DNA of 64,000 nt from Pseudomonas cavernicola (GCF_003596405.1 NZ_QYUR01000006.1:124001-188000); one strand, 5' to 3'; counted from the stretch's first letter, positions 47,799-58,662 are shown. Translations and numbers: made by a program. The notes: generated by a model not told the origin, from the letters alone.

Positions 47799-48914
<1,116 letters not shown>

Positions 48915-48950
48915 CAGCGCGCGGCGGCGGGCCTGGCTCGCCGCCATCCT

Positions 48951-49148
48951 AGGCTCTGTACGAAAAGTCAGCCGAGCGAAGGTCAGGCAAGGCAAAAAGT
49001 GGCGAGGACGCGGAGTTTACGGGCTGTAAATGAGCATGACTCGCTTCGCTCGCCCTACGGGCCGTCCTTCGGACGTTCTCCCTAACGGTCGGCCGAGCCA
49101 CTTTTTAACGCAGCATCACCGAGAGCAAGCACTTTTCGTACAGAGCCT
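48951..49148. repeat. 198 bp palindromic repeat with perfect 18 bp ends (repeat A)
   Basis: AGGCTCTGTACGAAAAGT at the left is exactly inverted at the right (49131-49148). Inside, AAAAAGTGGC (near 48993) pairs with GCCACTTTTT (near 49098). The core holds CAAGGC, GACGCGGAG, a TTTAC/GTAAA hairpin and AACGCAGCA, shared in plan with the repeats at 53812 and 55153. No open frame and no clear target duplication. It begins 36 bp after ansB. The rest of the gap to aauS (49149-49279) shows no feature. Confidence 0.8.
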
Positions 49149-49279
49149 GATGCAAACACAATTGAGCGGATAACGCCGATGCCCCGTATAGTCGATACCG
49201 CCAAGCAGACCCGGCCGAAGTTCCAGTCAAGATCGCTCAGCGTCTACATGGAGAGCGACAGCGGGCTGGCCGCCCGGCC

Positions 49280-51199
49280 ATGATTGTGATGCAATCGCCT
49301 TCCACCACCCCTCGCGCGCTGGCGCCCTCGCTGACCGTGAAGCCTCGTCTGATCCGCCGCCTGCTCCTGCCCTTACCGATCATCCTGCTGATGCTCGCCT
49401 GCGGGTATATCGCCTATTACACCAGCGTACAGATCGGTATCCGCGCCCTGGCCGAGAGCGGCGAACGCCAACTCGAGCTACACGCTCGCGCGGTCGAAAG
49501 CGAGATCAGTACCCACACCTATCTGCCCAGCCTGCTCGAGCTGGAGTCCAGCGTCAGCCGCCTGCTACTGAACCCCACCGACTACCGCCGCGATCAGGTC
49601 AACGATTACCTTGAGGGCCTGAATCGCCGTAGCGGTAGCCGCGCGGTCTACGTACTCGACCGCAAAGGCCGGGTGCTGGCCACCAGTAACTGGCGCGACG
49701 CCGACAGTTTCCAAGGCGAGGACCTGGCTTTTCGCGCCTACTTCCAGGACGCCATAAAGGGCAAACCAGGGCGCTTCTACGGCATCGGCAGTACCACCGG
49801 CGAGCCCGGTTACTACCTGGCTCACGGCTTGCGTCACCAGGGCAAAATCATCGGCGTGGCGGTGGTGAAGATCCGCCTCGACCCCCTGGAGAAACGCTGG
49901 GAACGGGCGCGTCTGGAAGCCTTCGTTAGCGACGAGAACGGCATCATCATCCTCTCCAGTGACCCAACCCGCCGACTTAAGGCCGTGCACCCCCTCAGCG
50001 CCGAGACCAGGGCGAAACTGGCCGACAGCCTGCAATACCACTGGACCACGCTCAAGGAACTGCAACCCCTGACGCGCCAACGCTTCGCCGCCGATGCCGA
50101 ACTGCTGACCCTACCCGCCAGCGGCGAAAACGCTGGCGAAGAGCAGCCGATCAGTTACCTGGCGCAAACCCGTCGTCTCAACGATCCACCCTGGGACTTC
50201 ACCCTGCTTTCGCCGGTACAAGATGTACGCCGTGAAGCCGCCAGCCACGGCATGCTGGCGGCGGTGGCCTGCGCCCTGCTGGCCTTCCTGCTGATCGCCT
50301 GGAACGAACGGCGCAAAGTGATCGCCACCCGCCTTGCCGCCCGTGAGGCCCTGCTGCAGGCGAACAACGAACTGGAACGCAAGATCGCCGAGCGTACCGC
50401 CGACCTGCGCTCCAGCAACGAACGCCTGAAGGCGCAGATCCGCGAACGCCAGCAGGCCGAAGTCACCCTGCGCAAGACCCAGGACGACTTGGTGCAGGCC
50501 GGCAAACTGGCGGTGATCGGGCAAATGTCCACCAGCATCGCTCACGAGCTCAACCAACCGCTGGCCGCCCTGCGCACCCTTTCCGGCAACACCGTGCGTT
50601 TCCTGCAACGTGGAGCCCTGGACACCGCCAGCAGCAACCTCGCCACCATCAACGAACTGGTCGACCGCATGGGTCGCATCACCGGCAGCCTGCGCGCCTT
50701 CGCCCGGCGCTCCGACGACAGTGGCGATGCCCGCCTCGGCAAGGCAGTGGACGCGGCGCTGTTTCTCCTGCACCCACGCCTGGAGCGCACGCCACTGCGG
50801 ATTCACCGGGCCTACAGCGACGCTCGCCTGGCCATCGACCAGACGCGCCTGGAACAGATTCTGGTCAACCTGATCGTCAATGCCATCGACGCCATGCACG
50901 GCCAGAGCGACCGCCAGCTCTGGCTCGACGGCCACGCACAAGACGGCCACTATCGGCTCCAGATCCGCGACAACGGCCCCGGCATTCCCCCCTCGGTGCG
51001 CGTGCATCTGTTCGAGCCGTTCTTCACCACCAAACCGGGCGAACAAGGTCTGGGCCTGGGTCTGACTCTGTCGGCCAGCCTCGCCGCCGCTGCCGGCGGC
51101 AACCTCAGCGTGCAACACCTGGAAAACGGCGGTACCGCCTTCGAGCTGAACCTGCCCCTGCTCCACCAATCTCCTGCCGAGCCCAGCCGTGATGAATGA
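49280..51199 (+). CDS. aauS: two-component sensor kinase for acidic amino acids
   Basis: DctB-type histidine kinase, 639 residues. Membrane spans at about 27-47 and 325-345 enclose a periplasmic CACHE-like sensor. Then a coiled coil (ERKIAERTADLRSSNERLK), H-box SIAHELNQPLAALR, N-box VNLIVNAIDAMHG, G1 DNGPGIP and G2 GLGLGLTLS. The start at 49280 lacks a clear ribosome site; ATG 49289 is possible. Overlaps aauR. Confidence 0.9.
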   Translation: MIVMQSPSTTPRALAPSLTVKPRLIRRLLLPLPIILLMLACGYIAYYTSVQIGIRALAESGERQLELHARAVESEISTHTYLPSLLELESSVSRLLLNPTDYRRDQVNDYLEGLNRRSGSRAVYVLDRKGRVLATSNWRDADSFQGEDLAFRAYFQDAIKGKPGRFYGIGSTTGEPGYYLAHGLRHQGKIIGVAVVKIRLDPLEKRWERARLEAFVSDENGIIILSSDPTRRLKAVHPLSAETRAKLADSLQYHWTTLKELQPLTRQRFAADAELLTLPASGENAGEEQPISYLAQTRRLNDPPWDFTLLSPVQDVRREAASHGMLAAVACALLAFLLIAWNERRKVIATRLAAREALLQANNELERKIAERTADLRSSNERLKAQIRERQQAEVTLRKTQDDLVQAGKLAVIGQMSTSIAHELNQPLAALRTLSGNTVRFLQRGALDTASSNLATINELVDRMGRITGSLRAFARRSDDSGDARLGKAVDAALFLLHPRLERTPLRIHRAYSDARLAIDQTRLEQILVNLIVNAIDAMHGQSDRQLWLDGHAQDGHYRLQIRDNGPGIPPSVRVHLFEPFFTTKPGEQGLGLGLTLSASLAAAAGGNLSVQHLENGGTAFELNLPLLHQSPAEPSRDE

Positions 51200-52517
51200 C
51201 AACTTGACCGTCCTGATCGTCGAAGACGACCCGCATGTTCTGCTCGGCTGCCAGCAGGCCCTGAGCTTGGAGGACATTCCCTGCGAGGGCGTCGGCAGCG
51301 CCGAGGAAGCCCTGCAGCGGGTCGGCGAGAACTTCGCCGGCATCGTCATCAGCGATATTCGCCTACCCGGCATCGACGGCCTGGAACTGCTCGCCCGCCT
51401 CAAGGCCCTTGATCGCAGCCTGCCGGTGGTACTGATCACCGGCCACGGCGACATCTCCATGGCCGTCGGCGCCATGCGTGACGGCGCCTACGACTTCATG
51501 GAAAAACCCTTCTCCCCCGAGCGCCTGGTGGATGTGACCCGCCGCGCCCTGGAGCAACGCGGGCTGGCCCGAGAGGTCTCGGCGCTGCGCCGCCAGTTGG
51601 CCGGACACCAGGCCCTGGGGGAACGCCTGCTTGGCCGCTCACCGGCCATGCAGCAATTGCGCGAGCTGATCGCCAACATCGCCGACACCTCGGCCAACGT
51701 GTTGATCGAGGGCGAAACCGGCACCGGCAAGGAACTGGTCGCCCGCTGCCTGCACGATTTCAGCCGGCGCAAGGATCACCAATTCGTCGCCCTGAACTGC
51801 GGCGGCCTGCCGGAAAACCTGTTCGAGAGCGAAATTTTCGGCCACGAGGCGCATGCCTTCACTGGTGCCAGCAAACGCCGCATCGGCAAGATCGAGCACG
51901 CCAACGGCGGCAGCCTGTTCCTCGACGAAATCGAGAGCATGCCGATCAACCTGCAGATCAAACTACTAAGGGTACTGCAGGAGCACAGCCTGGAGCGCCT
52001 CGGCTCGAACCAGAGCGTGGCCGTGGACTGCCGGGTGATCGCCGCAACCAAGGCCGATCTCGATGAACTGGGCAAGACCGGGCAATTTCGCAGCGACCTG
52101 TACTACCGCCTCAACGTGGTCACCCTGGAGTTGCCGCCGCTACGCGAACGCCGAGAGGACATCCCGCTGCTGTTCGAGCACTTCCTCCAGCAATCCTCGC
52201 TGCGCTTCGACCGCGCCGCGCCGGAACTGGATCGGCAAACCCTGTCGAGCCTGATGGCCCACGACTGGCCGGGCAACGTGCGCGAATTGCGCAACGTCGC
52301 GGAACGCTTTGCCCTGGGCCTGCCGGTGTTCAAGAAAAGCGGACTGGCGGCGGAAAGCAGCGGTCCGTCCTTCTCCGAGGCGGTGGACGCCTTCGAAAGG
52401 AGCTTGCTCAGTGACGCCCTGGAACGCCACAGCGGTAACCTCAGCCAAGCCAGCCAGGCCCTGGGCATGGCCAAGACCACACTGTTCGACAAGGTGAAGA
52501 AACACGGGCTGCAATAA
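51192..52517 (+). CDS. aauR: sigma54-dependent response regulator AauR
   Basis: NtrC/DctD-type activator, 441 residues. Receiver with VEDD and phospho-Asp in VISDIRLPG; AAA+ domain with Walker A GETGTGKE, the sigma54 loop as HAFTGA (first Gly of GAFTGA replaced by His), Walker B GGSLFLDEIES; C-terminal Fis-type HTH NLSQASQALGMAKTTLFDKV. ATG 51192 overlaps aauS by eight bases. Expected to act at 44164-44208. Confidence 0.92.
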   Translation: MNDNLTVLIVEDDPHVLLGCQQALSLEDIPCEGVGSAEEALQRVGENFAGIVISDIRLPGIDGLELLARLKALDRSLPVVLITGHGDISMAVGAMRDGAYDFMEKPFSPERLVDVTRRALEQRGLAREVSALRRQLAGHQALGERLLGRSPAMQQLRELIANIADTSANVLIEGETGTGKELVARCLHDFSRRKDHQFVALNCGGLPENLFESEIFGHEAHAFTGASKRRIGKIEHANGGSLFLDEIESMPINLQIKLLRVLQEHSLERLGSNQSVAVDCRVIAATKADLDELGKTGQFRSDLYYRLNVVTLELPPLRERREDIPLLFEHFLQQSSLRFDRAAPELDRQTLSSLMAHDWPGNVRELRNVAERFALGLPVFKKSGLAAESSGPSFSEAVDAFERSLLSDALERHSGNLSQASQALGMAKTTLFDKVKKHGLQ

Positions 52518-52525
52518 ATGAAAGC

Positions 52526-52549
52526 GGCCTTCTTCGGGTGAAGAAGACC
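52526..52549 (+). terminator. terminator hairpin after aauR
   Basis: GGCCTTCTTC-GGGT-GAAGAAGACC stem-loop nine bases after the aauR stop, lying between convergent aauR and the acyl-CoA dehydrogenase. Confidence 0.6.
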
Positions 52550-52555
52550 TGAAAC

Positions 52556-53704
52556 TCACAGACCCATCTGCTTACTGATGATCTCGTTCATCACTTCCCG
52601 CGTGCCGCCGCCAATCGAGAGAATCCGGTTATCCCGGTACAGCCGCTCCACCAGGCTTTCGCGCATATAACCCATGCCCCCGGCGATCTGTACCGCGTCG
52701 TAGACGATGCGGTCGGCGATATCGGTGGCGAAGTTCTTGGCCATGGAGATTTCCTTGATCACCGATTTACCCGCCGCCATTTTCGCCGCCTGGCGGTAGG
52801 TAAACTCGCGGGAAACCTCCAACTGCGTCGCCATCTCCGCCAGCCGGTGTTTGAGCACCTGAAATTTGCCGATCGGTTTTCCGAACGCCTCGCGCTCCCG
52901 CGCCCAGGTGAGCGATTCCTCAAGGGCCAGTTCGGCGGTCATATTGGCCATGATCGCCAACGACAGCCGCTCGGCCTGGAAGTTGGCCATGATCCCGGCA
53001 AAGCCCAAGTTTTCCACGCCAATCAGGTTTTCCACCGGCACCTTGCAATCATCGAAGAACAGCTCGGCGGTGTCCGACGCCCACCAGCCCATCTTCTTCA
53101 GCTTGCGGCCGACGCTGAAGCCCGGCGTGCCCTTCTCGATCAGCAACAAGCTGACGCCGCCAAACCCCTCGCCGCCGGTGCGCACTGCCACCGTGTAGTA
53201 GTCGGCGCGCACACCGCTGGTGATAAAGGTTTTGCTGCCGGTCACCCGATAAAAGTCACCATCGCGCACCGCGCGGGTTTTCAGGTTAGCCACATCCGAG
53301 CCACCAGACGGCTCAGTCACCGCCAGCGCCATGATCTTCTCGCCAGAAAGCACCTGTGGCACAACGCGCTCACGAATTGCCGGCTTGGCCCACTTCACTA
53401 TCGGTGGCAGGCCGATATCCAAGGAGCCAAGCCCAGCCACCAAGCCTCCGGAGCCGGAACGCATCAGCTCTTCACTGGCCGCAACCTTGGCGAACAGATC
53501 GCCCTCATGGCTGCCACCAAACTGTTCCGGATAACCTATCCCGAGAATCCCGGCGGCGCCGGCCTTCAGGTACAGCTCACGGGGGAATTCCTCGGCCTCC
53601 TCCCAGTCGGCGATATACGGCAGGATTTCCCGCTCGACGAAACGCCGCACGGAGTCGCGCACCAGTTGATGGGATTCGTCGAAGTATTCCTGATAAGCGG
53701 GCAT
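52556..53704 (-). CDS. acyl-CoA dehydrogenase
   Basis: FAD enzyme of fatty or branched acyl-CoA oxidation, 382 residues. Signatures MALAVTEPSGGSD (FAD/substrate), YRVTGSKTFITSG, and the C-terminal QIAGGMGYMRESLVERLYRD with a candidate catalytic Glu. Start 53704 (MPAYQEYFDES) has GGAG seven bases upstream; the frame extends 36 codons further without support. Specific substrate unknown. Confidence 0.9.
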   Translation of the reverse strand: MPAYQEYFDESHQLVRDSVRRFVEREILPYIADWEEAEEFPRELYLKAGAAGILGIGYPEQFGGSHEGDLFAKVAASEELMRSGSGGLVAGLGSLDIGLPPIVKWAKPAIRERVVPQVLSGEKIMALAVTEPSGGSDVANLKTRAVRDGDFYRVTGSKTFITSGVRADYYTVAVRTGGEGFGGVSLLLIEKGTPGFSVGRKLKKMGWWASDTAELFFDDCKVPVENLIGVENLGFAGIMANFQAERLSLAIMANMTAELALEESLTWAREREAFGKPIGKFQVLKHRLAEMATQLEVSREFTYRQAAKMAAGKSVIKEISMAKNFATDIADRIVYDAVQIAGGMGYMRESLVERLYRDNRILSIGGGTREVMNEIISKQMGL

Positions 53705-53811
53705 GGCCAAGCTCCGGATAGGGGTTTCCCGACCATACCGAGCGCTTGCTTGGTTTTCAAGATGAAGCATTGGCCAACGCACAGGGCGATAGCGCCTACC
53801 CATCGGAGGCA

Positions 53812-53972
53812 AGTGGCCTGTACGGCTAGTTGGTTAACTCAAGTTCGGATGCCTGGAGTCCTGAGACAAGGCGCAGTGACGAGTCATAGCTGGGCTATGG
53901 CGGGGAGCGGCAACGCAGTATCGGGGCTTCAGGCGCCGAAATTGACTAATGGAACTAGCCACACAGGCCACT
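53812..53972. repeat. 161 bp palindromic repeat with 20 bp ends (repeat B)
   Basis: Left end AGTGGCCTGTACGGCTAGTT and right end AACTAGCCACACAGGCCACT are inverted repeats matching at 18 of 20 positions; further inward, TTCGG...GCCTG and CAGGCGCCGAA also pair. The core has CAAGGC, GACGAG, a CATAGC/GGCTATG hairpin and CAACGCAGTA. Lies in the 338 bp gap between recR and the acyl-CoA dehydrogenase; the rest of this gap shows nothing clear. Confidence 0.75.
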
Positions 53973-54042
53973 AGGCACGCTGTAGGGTCGGGCTAACGGT
54001 GAGCGGCTGACCGGGCAGGCGCTCTATGCCCGCCTGCGCAAA

Positions 54043-54642
54043 TCAGAGGTTGATCGGTCTACGCCCGGCCAGGGCATGCGCCAAGGTGCCGCCATCGACC
54101 AGTTCCAACTCGCCACCCAGCGGCATGCCGTGGGCGATGCGTGAGGTGATCAGGCCTTTGTTGGCCAGCAACTGAGCGATGTAATGGGCTGTCGCTTCAC
54201 CTTCAACCGTTGGGTTGGTGGCGAGGATCACTTCGCTGAATGCGGCCTGTTCGATACGCGCCAGCAGGTCAGGAACGCCAATGGCCTCCGGACCGAGGCC
54301 ATCCAACGGGGACAGGTGCCCCTTGAGCACGAAGTAGCGCCCGCGATAGCCGGTCTGCTCGACCGCATACACATCCATCGGCCCCTCCACGACGCAGAGC
54401 AAACTGTCATCGCGGCGCGGGTCAAGGCACAACTGGCAGACATCATCTTCACTGAGCGTGCGGCATTGCTTGCAATGGCCAACGCCCTCCATCGCCTGCG
54501 TCAGCGCCTGCGCAAGTCGCAGAGCACCACTGCGATCCCGTTCGAGCATCTGCAGGGCCATGCGTTGCGCAGTCTTCTGCCCCACTCCCGGCAGAATGCG
54601 CAGGGAGTCGATCAGTTGGCGAATCAGCGGGCTGAAGCTCAT
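54043..54642 (-). CDS. recR: recombination protein RecR
   Basis: RecFOR-pathway DNA-binding protein, 199 residues. Helix-hairpin-helix [15 protein letters not shown], zinc finger [16 protein letters not shown], Toprim domain with [13 protein letters not shown] and [11 protein letters not shown]. Start 54642 (MSFSPLIRQ) by homology; the ribosome site is weak, and ATG 54657 is an alternative. Confidence 0.95.
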   Translation of the reverse strand: MSFSPLIRQLIDSLRILPGVGQKTAQRMALQMLERDRSGALRLAQALTQAMEGVGHCKQCRTLSEDDVCQLCLDPRRDDSLLCVVEGPMDVYAVEQTGYRGRYFVLKGHLSPLDGLGPEAIGVPDLLARIEQAAFSEVILATNPTVEGEATAHYIAQLLANKGLITSRIAHGMPLGGELELVDGGTLAHALAGRRPINL

Positions 54643-54690
54643 GCCGGGAACATCCAAGGGAAGGAAAGACTATTTCGAAAACACCGAACC

Positions 54691-54760
54691 TGTAGGAGCG
54701 AGCTTGCTCGCGAAGCTTTGAAGCCGCGCGACACTATTCGCCAGCAAGCTGGCTCCTACA
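54691..54760. repeat. REP pair (BIME) between recR and ybaB
   Basis: TGTAGGAGCGAGCTTGCTCG (54691-54710) and its inverted partner AGCAAGCTGGCTCCTACA (54743-54760), the common Pseudomonas REP. Confidence 0.85.
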
Positions 54761-54803
54761 CGACGCAACAATCCTGTGCGCCGACTGGGCGGCACGCAGC
54801 CAA

Positions 54804-55130
54804 TCAGAATGGCATTTTGAAGCCTGGGGGCAGTTGCATTCCGGAAGTCATGCCAGACATTTTGTCTTGGCTGTTCTGCTCGATTTTGCGCACGGCATCA
54901 TTCACCGCAGCAGCGATCAGGTCTTCGAGGACTTCTTTGTCTTCCTGCATCAGGCTGTCATCCAGGCTGATGCGTTTGACGTCATGCCGACCGGTCATCA
55001 CTACGCTCACCAAACCAGCACCGGATTGACCGGTCACTTCGGCGTTCGCCAGCTCTTCCTGCATCTTCTGCATTTTTTCTTGCATCTGCTGCGCCTGCTT
55101 CATCAGGCCGGCCATGCCACCTTTCATCAT
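54804..55130 (-). CDS. ybaB: nucleoid-associated protein YbaB/EbfC
   Basis: Small DNA-binding dimer, 108 residues: [20 protein letters not shown] helical start, [19 protein letters not shown] strand region, tail [14 protein letters not shown] 55130 has AGGTGA five bases upstream; a GTG three codons earlier is less likely. Conserved dnaX-ybaB-recR order. Confidence 0.95.
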   Translation of the reverse strand: MMKGGMAGLMKQAQQMQEKMQKMQEELANAEVTGQSGAGLVSVVMTGRHDVKRISLDDSLMQEDKEVLEDLIAAAVNDAVRKIEQNSQDKMSGMTSGMQLPPGFKMPF

Positions 55131-55152
55131 GGGAATCACCTCAAAAAGTTGC

Positions 55153-55279
55153 CTTGAAAATTACTGCGCGGCGCATCTGCTGCGTTGCGCGGTGCTCACT
55201 TCCTCGCCGTACTGCTCGTACTGTCTCGTCGTTGCGCGCCGGGCGCCTTGCATATGCGCCTGCTCGCTACATTTTCAAG
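55153..55279. repeat. 127 bp palindromic repeat between dnaX and ybaB (repeat C)
   Basis: CTTGAAAAT at the left and ATTTTCAAG at the right form inverted ends. On the minus strand the core reads CAAGGC, GACGAG, a GTAC-GAGCA-GTAC hairpin, GGCGAGGA and CAACGCAGCA, the same plan as the repeats at 48951 and 53812. It begins nine bases after the dnaX stop. Confidence 0.65.
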
Positions 55280-55287
55280 ACAGTTTT

Positions 55288-57444
55288 TCACGCAGTCCCG
55301 GGCTCAACGGGTTCAATCGTACCGTCGCGAATCACCGCGGCGAACTGCTGAATCATTTGCTGCACCAGCGGATCGCCATGGATCGACGCCTCCGCCGAGC
55401 GCTGGCGATCTGCGCGCTTACGCGAGGCAGCCTGCGCCGGGGTTTCCTGCTCGGGCTTACGCAGCTCGATTTCCAGCGTTAGCGGACGCTCATGGTACTG
55501 ATTCAACGCATCGTTCAAACGGCGATGCTGGGTCGTATTGAACAGCGCGCTTTGTGCAGGGTCCAGGTGCAGGCGCCAGGTATCACCTTCGATGGCGACC
55601 AGCGTGCAGTTGGCGGCAATGCTACCGGTCAAGCCGGTTATGCCCAGACGCGGAAACAGGTCCAGCCATTCAGCCGCCAGGCCAGTGGCCGGCTGCGCCG
55701 CAGGTTGCGGTTCCGCTTCGATGGCTGGCGCTGCAGCACCGACCGACTCCAGAGCATCGAGGTAGGCATCCGCCTCGCCATCGACCTCGTAATAATCCTC
55801 ATCCGGGAGCGGCGGCTCATCGTCGCGCTCAAGGTCATTGCCGCTCTCAAGGTCATTGTCATTCGACATGGCGAAAAACTCAGCCACCCCTGGAGTGGGA
55901 GCTATGCCAGATGCCGCTGGCTCGACTGCCAGCTCGGTCTCGACCACCAGCGAAGGAGCGCTAATGCTCGGCTCATTCCAAGGCAGGTCAACTACCTCCG
56001 CCACCGGCGGTGCCGGCGCTACGGGTGCGGGCACCGGAGTGACGAGTTGTGCGGCAATGGCGGCCGGCTCGACTGGCGGCGCAGCAACTATAGACTCGAC
56101 CGGATTAGATTCGACCGGTGCGGCAGGTGCAACAGCAAGTGACTCGACAATAGGCGCCGCAACTGCAACAGGCTCGAGTACAGGCGCAGGTGCAACAACG
56201 GGCGCTGCCGGTGGAACCGGAGCTGGGGCGAGCGCAGCGGGAGTGACAGCCATAGCCGGTGCCGCAATAGCAGCCCCGGCCACTGGGTTGGGTCTGGGAT
56301 CAGCAGTGGCCTGGCTAATCCCTAGCGGCTTTAGCGCCACCCTCGGCGCGTCATCCGTATCCGCCGGGCGGAAGGCCAGCATCCGCAGTAGCACCATCTC
56401 GAAGCCACTACGCGGATCCGGTGCCAGCGGCAAGTCTCGACGACCGATCAGGCCCATCTGGTAATAAAACTGCACATCTTCGGACGGCAATGCCTGCGCC
56501 AATGCCAGTACGCGATCACGGTCTCCCTGGCCATTATCGACCGCCTCTGGCAGCGCCTGGGCGATGGCTACGCGGTGCAACACATTGAGAATTTCCGCCA
56601 GCACGCCGTTCCAGTCCGGGCCTTGCTCGGCCAGGTGGCGCACCGCTTCGATCACGCCACGTGCATCGCCTTCAAGCAGTGCCTGCAACACACCGTAGAC
56701 CTGGCCGTGATCGAGCGTACCGAGCATGGCGCGCACATCCGCAGCCAGTACCTTGCCCTCGCCAAAGGCGATGGCCTGGTCGGTGAGGCTCATGGCGTCG
56801 CGCATCGAACCGTCAGCCGCGCGGCCCAGCAGCCAGAGCGCATCCTCCTCGAAGGGTACGTTCTCGACGCCAAGCACATGGGTCAGATGCTCAACCACCC
56901 GCTCCGGCGGCATGTTCTTCAGGGAAAACTGCAGGCAACGCGAGAGGATGGTGGCCGGCAGTTTCTGCGGGTCAGTCGTCGCCAGCAGGAACTTGACGTG
57001 CGGCGGCGGCTCCTCAAGGGTTTTCAGCAGGGCGTTAAAACTGTGGGTCGAGAGCATGTGTACTTCGTCGATGAGGTACACCTTGAAACGCCCACGGCTC
57101 GGCGCGTACTGCACGTTTTCGAGCAGCTCGCGGGTATCTTCGACCTTGGTACGGCTGGCGGCATCGACTTCGATTAGGTCGACAAAGCGCCCCTCGTCGA
57201 TCTCTTTACAAACCGAGCAAACACCACAGGGTGTGGAGCTGATACCGGTTTCGCAATTCAAGCACTTGGCGATAATCCGCGCGATAGTGGTCTTGCCCAC
57301 CCCGCGGGTGCCGGTGAACAGATAGGCATGGTGCAGGCGCTGACTATCGAGGGCATTGATCAGAGCCCTCAGCACATGAGTCTGGCCGACCATTTCGCGG
57401 AACGAGCGCGGACGCCATTTACGTGCAAGAACCTGATAACTCAT
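55288..57444 (-). CDS. dnaX: DNA polymerase III tau/gamma subunit
   Basis: Clamp-loader ATPase organising the replisome, 718 residues. Walker A GTRGVGKTT near 45-53, zinc-binding Cys cluster CLNCETG...CGVCSVC, DEVHMLS, sensor LATTDPQKLP. A long Ala/Pro/Val-rich linker (about 395-560) precedes the tau C-terminal domain. Start 57444 (MSYQVLARKWRP); 22 extra in-frame upstream codons are unlikely. I did not identify a frameshift site for gamma. Confidence 0.95.
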   Translation of the reverse strand: MSYQVLARKWRPRSFREMVGQTHVLRALINALDSQRLHHAYLFTGTRGVGKTTIARIIAKCLNCETGISSTPCGVCSVCKEIDEGRFVDLIEVDAASRTKVEDTRELLENVQYAPSRGRFKVYLIDEVHMLSTHSFNALLKTLEEPPPHVKFLLATTDPQKLPATILSRCLQFSLKNMPPERVVEHLTHVLGVENVPFEEDALWLLGRAADGSMRDAMSLTDQAIAFGEGKVLAADVRAMLGTLDHGQVYGVLQALLEGDARGVIEAVRHLAEQGPDWNGVLAEILNVLHRVAIAQALPEAVDNGQGDRDRVLALAQALPSEDVQFYYQMGLIGRRDLPLAPDPRSGFEMVLLRMLAFRPADTDDAPRVALKPLGISQATADPRPNPVAGAAIAAPAMAVTPAALAPAPVPPAAPVVAPAPVLEPVAVAAPIVESLAVAPAAPVESNPVESIVAAPPVEPAAIAAQLVTPVPAPVAPAPPVAEVVDLPWNEPSISAPSLVVETELAVEPAASGIAPTPGVAEFFAMSNDNDLESGNDLERDDEPPLPDEDYYEVDGEADAYLDALESVGAAAPAIEAEPQPAAQPATGLAAEWLDLFPRLGITGLTGSIAANCTLVAIEGDTWRLHLDPAQSALFNTTQHRRLNDALNQYHERPLTLEIELRKPEQETPAQAASRKRADRQRSAEASIHGDPLVQQMIQQFAAVIRDGTIEPVEPGTA

Positions 57445-57531
57445 CGAAAACCGTCGCAGCTGGGGAGCAAGAAGTCGGCTAATCCTAGCGGAGCATGGGG
57501 CAAATTGCACCCGATGCGCGGCCCTCTCTGA

Positions 57532-57557
57532 GCAAGCCGAGCAGTACTCGGCCTTGC
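57532..57557 (-). terminator. hairpin between ffs remnant and dnaX
   Basis: GCAAGCCGAG-CAGTA-CTCGGCCTTGC stem about 90 bp upstream of dnaX; may have been the ffs terminator or an attenuator. The rest of 57445-57743 shows no feature. Confidence 0.4.
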
Positions 57558-57743
57558 GAGCAACAGTCCGAGCCGTGTTACAGGACCTCTAAGCGCGAGC
57601 TGCAGCCTCTGCCCACTGGCGGCAACCAAAGCAGGCCCTCCAGACTGACGTGGAAACGCCTGTGCGTGAGCTGCACATATGAAATAGAGACGGAAGAGAT
57701 TGAATAGATAGCGGCGTGCTGATGCTGAATGGCCACTTGAAAC

Positions 57744-57819
57744 TGGAGGCAACCCCACCAGCCACACCCCGGCACACAATGTCACCGCTGCGGCTGCTCC
57801 CTTCCAGGCCTGACCGGGT
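57744..57819 (-). ncRNA. partial copy of 4.5S RNA gene (3' part), left island edge
   Basis: 76 bases identical, apart from one position, to the 3' two-thirds of the intact ffs at 61804-61917, including the GGTCAGGCCTGGAAGGGAGC apical loop. The adjoining 5' region differs (only CTGATCGTTGCGG is shared) and lacks the bases needed to pair with the 3' strand, so it should not make a normal 4.5S RNA. 57820-57983 has no other recognised feature. Confidence 0.8.
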
Positions 57820-57983
57820 GGCATGCAAGCATGCTCGCTGATCGTTGCGGAGCGTCTAGACCGGGCGTTATGGCGTTATAAGGTTGCTGCTCTCTACTGT
57901 GTTCCTCGTCAACACAGGCAGTCAGAAAATCGGGGTGTAGCCAGCACTGTCACACTTTGCTGTAACACTTTGGTGTCACACCC

Positions 57984-58607
57984 ATGGCCTACATGATCAA
58001 GCGCGGAGCGCTCTACTACCTGAATCTCAAGCTACCCAAACACCTCTTCCCGAGGTGTCACACTTTACGTTTGAGCCTGAACATTAGGCAGCGCCAAAGC
58101 GCCCTATTCCTTGCCGCGTCATTGGCTCAGCGAGTGCACAACCACCTGCTTGAACACCCCATGGCAGAACTTCAGACGCTTCGTGCCTTGTGCTCAGAAT
58201 GGCGAGACTCCAGCCCTACGCCAACGATCCAACCTGCTGCACGGAAAGCGCCAACCAGTTCACCAAAGCGGAATAGCGATGGCCCTACGCTAGCCACTCT
58301 GTCCAAGCTCTATATAGAAGAAGGGAAGCGTGGCGGTACATGGCGGACTGTCAGCACATTCGAGGTTGAACGTGCCTTACGCGATCTATTCGAATTGATG
58401 GGTGATATGCCTGCGTCAGCCTTCGACGTAGAGCAAGCACGCACCCTCAGCCTCTCAGCTCGCCACCGCCTGTCACCGTCGCACCTGCCCACGTACACGC
58501 AGCGTATGCTGAAGGTGTCCCGTAAGCGGACAGTAAGCCATCGCAGCCCTTCCCCTTGGGCATCACAAATTGCGGTGGCTTTCTTATTTCCAGTGCGGCT
58601 CGGGTAA
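57984..58607 (+). pseudogene. phage-type tyrosine integrase, N-terminal fragment
   Basis: MAYMIKRGALYYLNLKLPKH and the following RLSLNIRQRQSALFLA region are the arm-binding N-terminus typical of Pseudomonas island/phage integrases, followed by a SAM-like region (TLATLSKLYIEEGKRGGTWR). The frame stops at 207 residues, whereas such enzymes have 400 or more, and the catalytic R-H-R-Y region is missing. The last 35 residues look unrelated, so the 3' part was deleted or fused to other sequence. Confidence 0.75.
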
Positions 58608-58662
58608 GCGTGGGAGAACGTCCCAGGAAGGACTACGCCTCGATATTCCCTGCCAGCCTCGG

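Noticed and set aside
57744..57860. Left ffs copy as a second functional 4.5S RNA
   Set aside because: Its 5' region does not pair with the 3' strand; only the 3' two-thirds are conserved.
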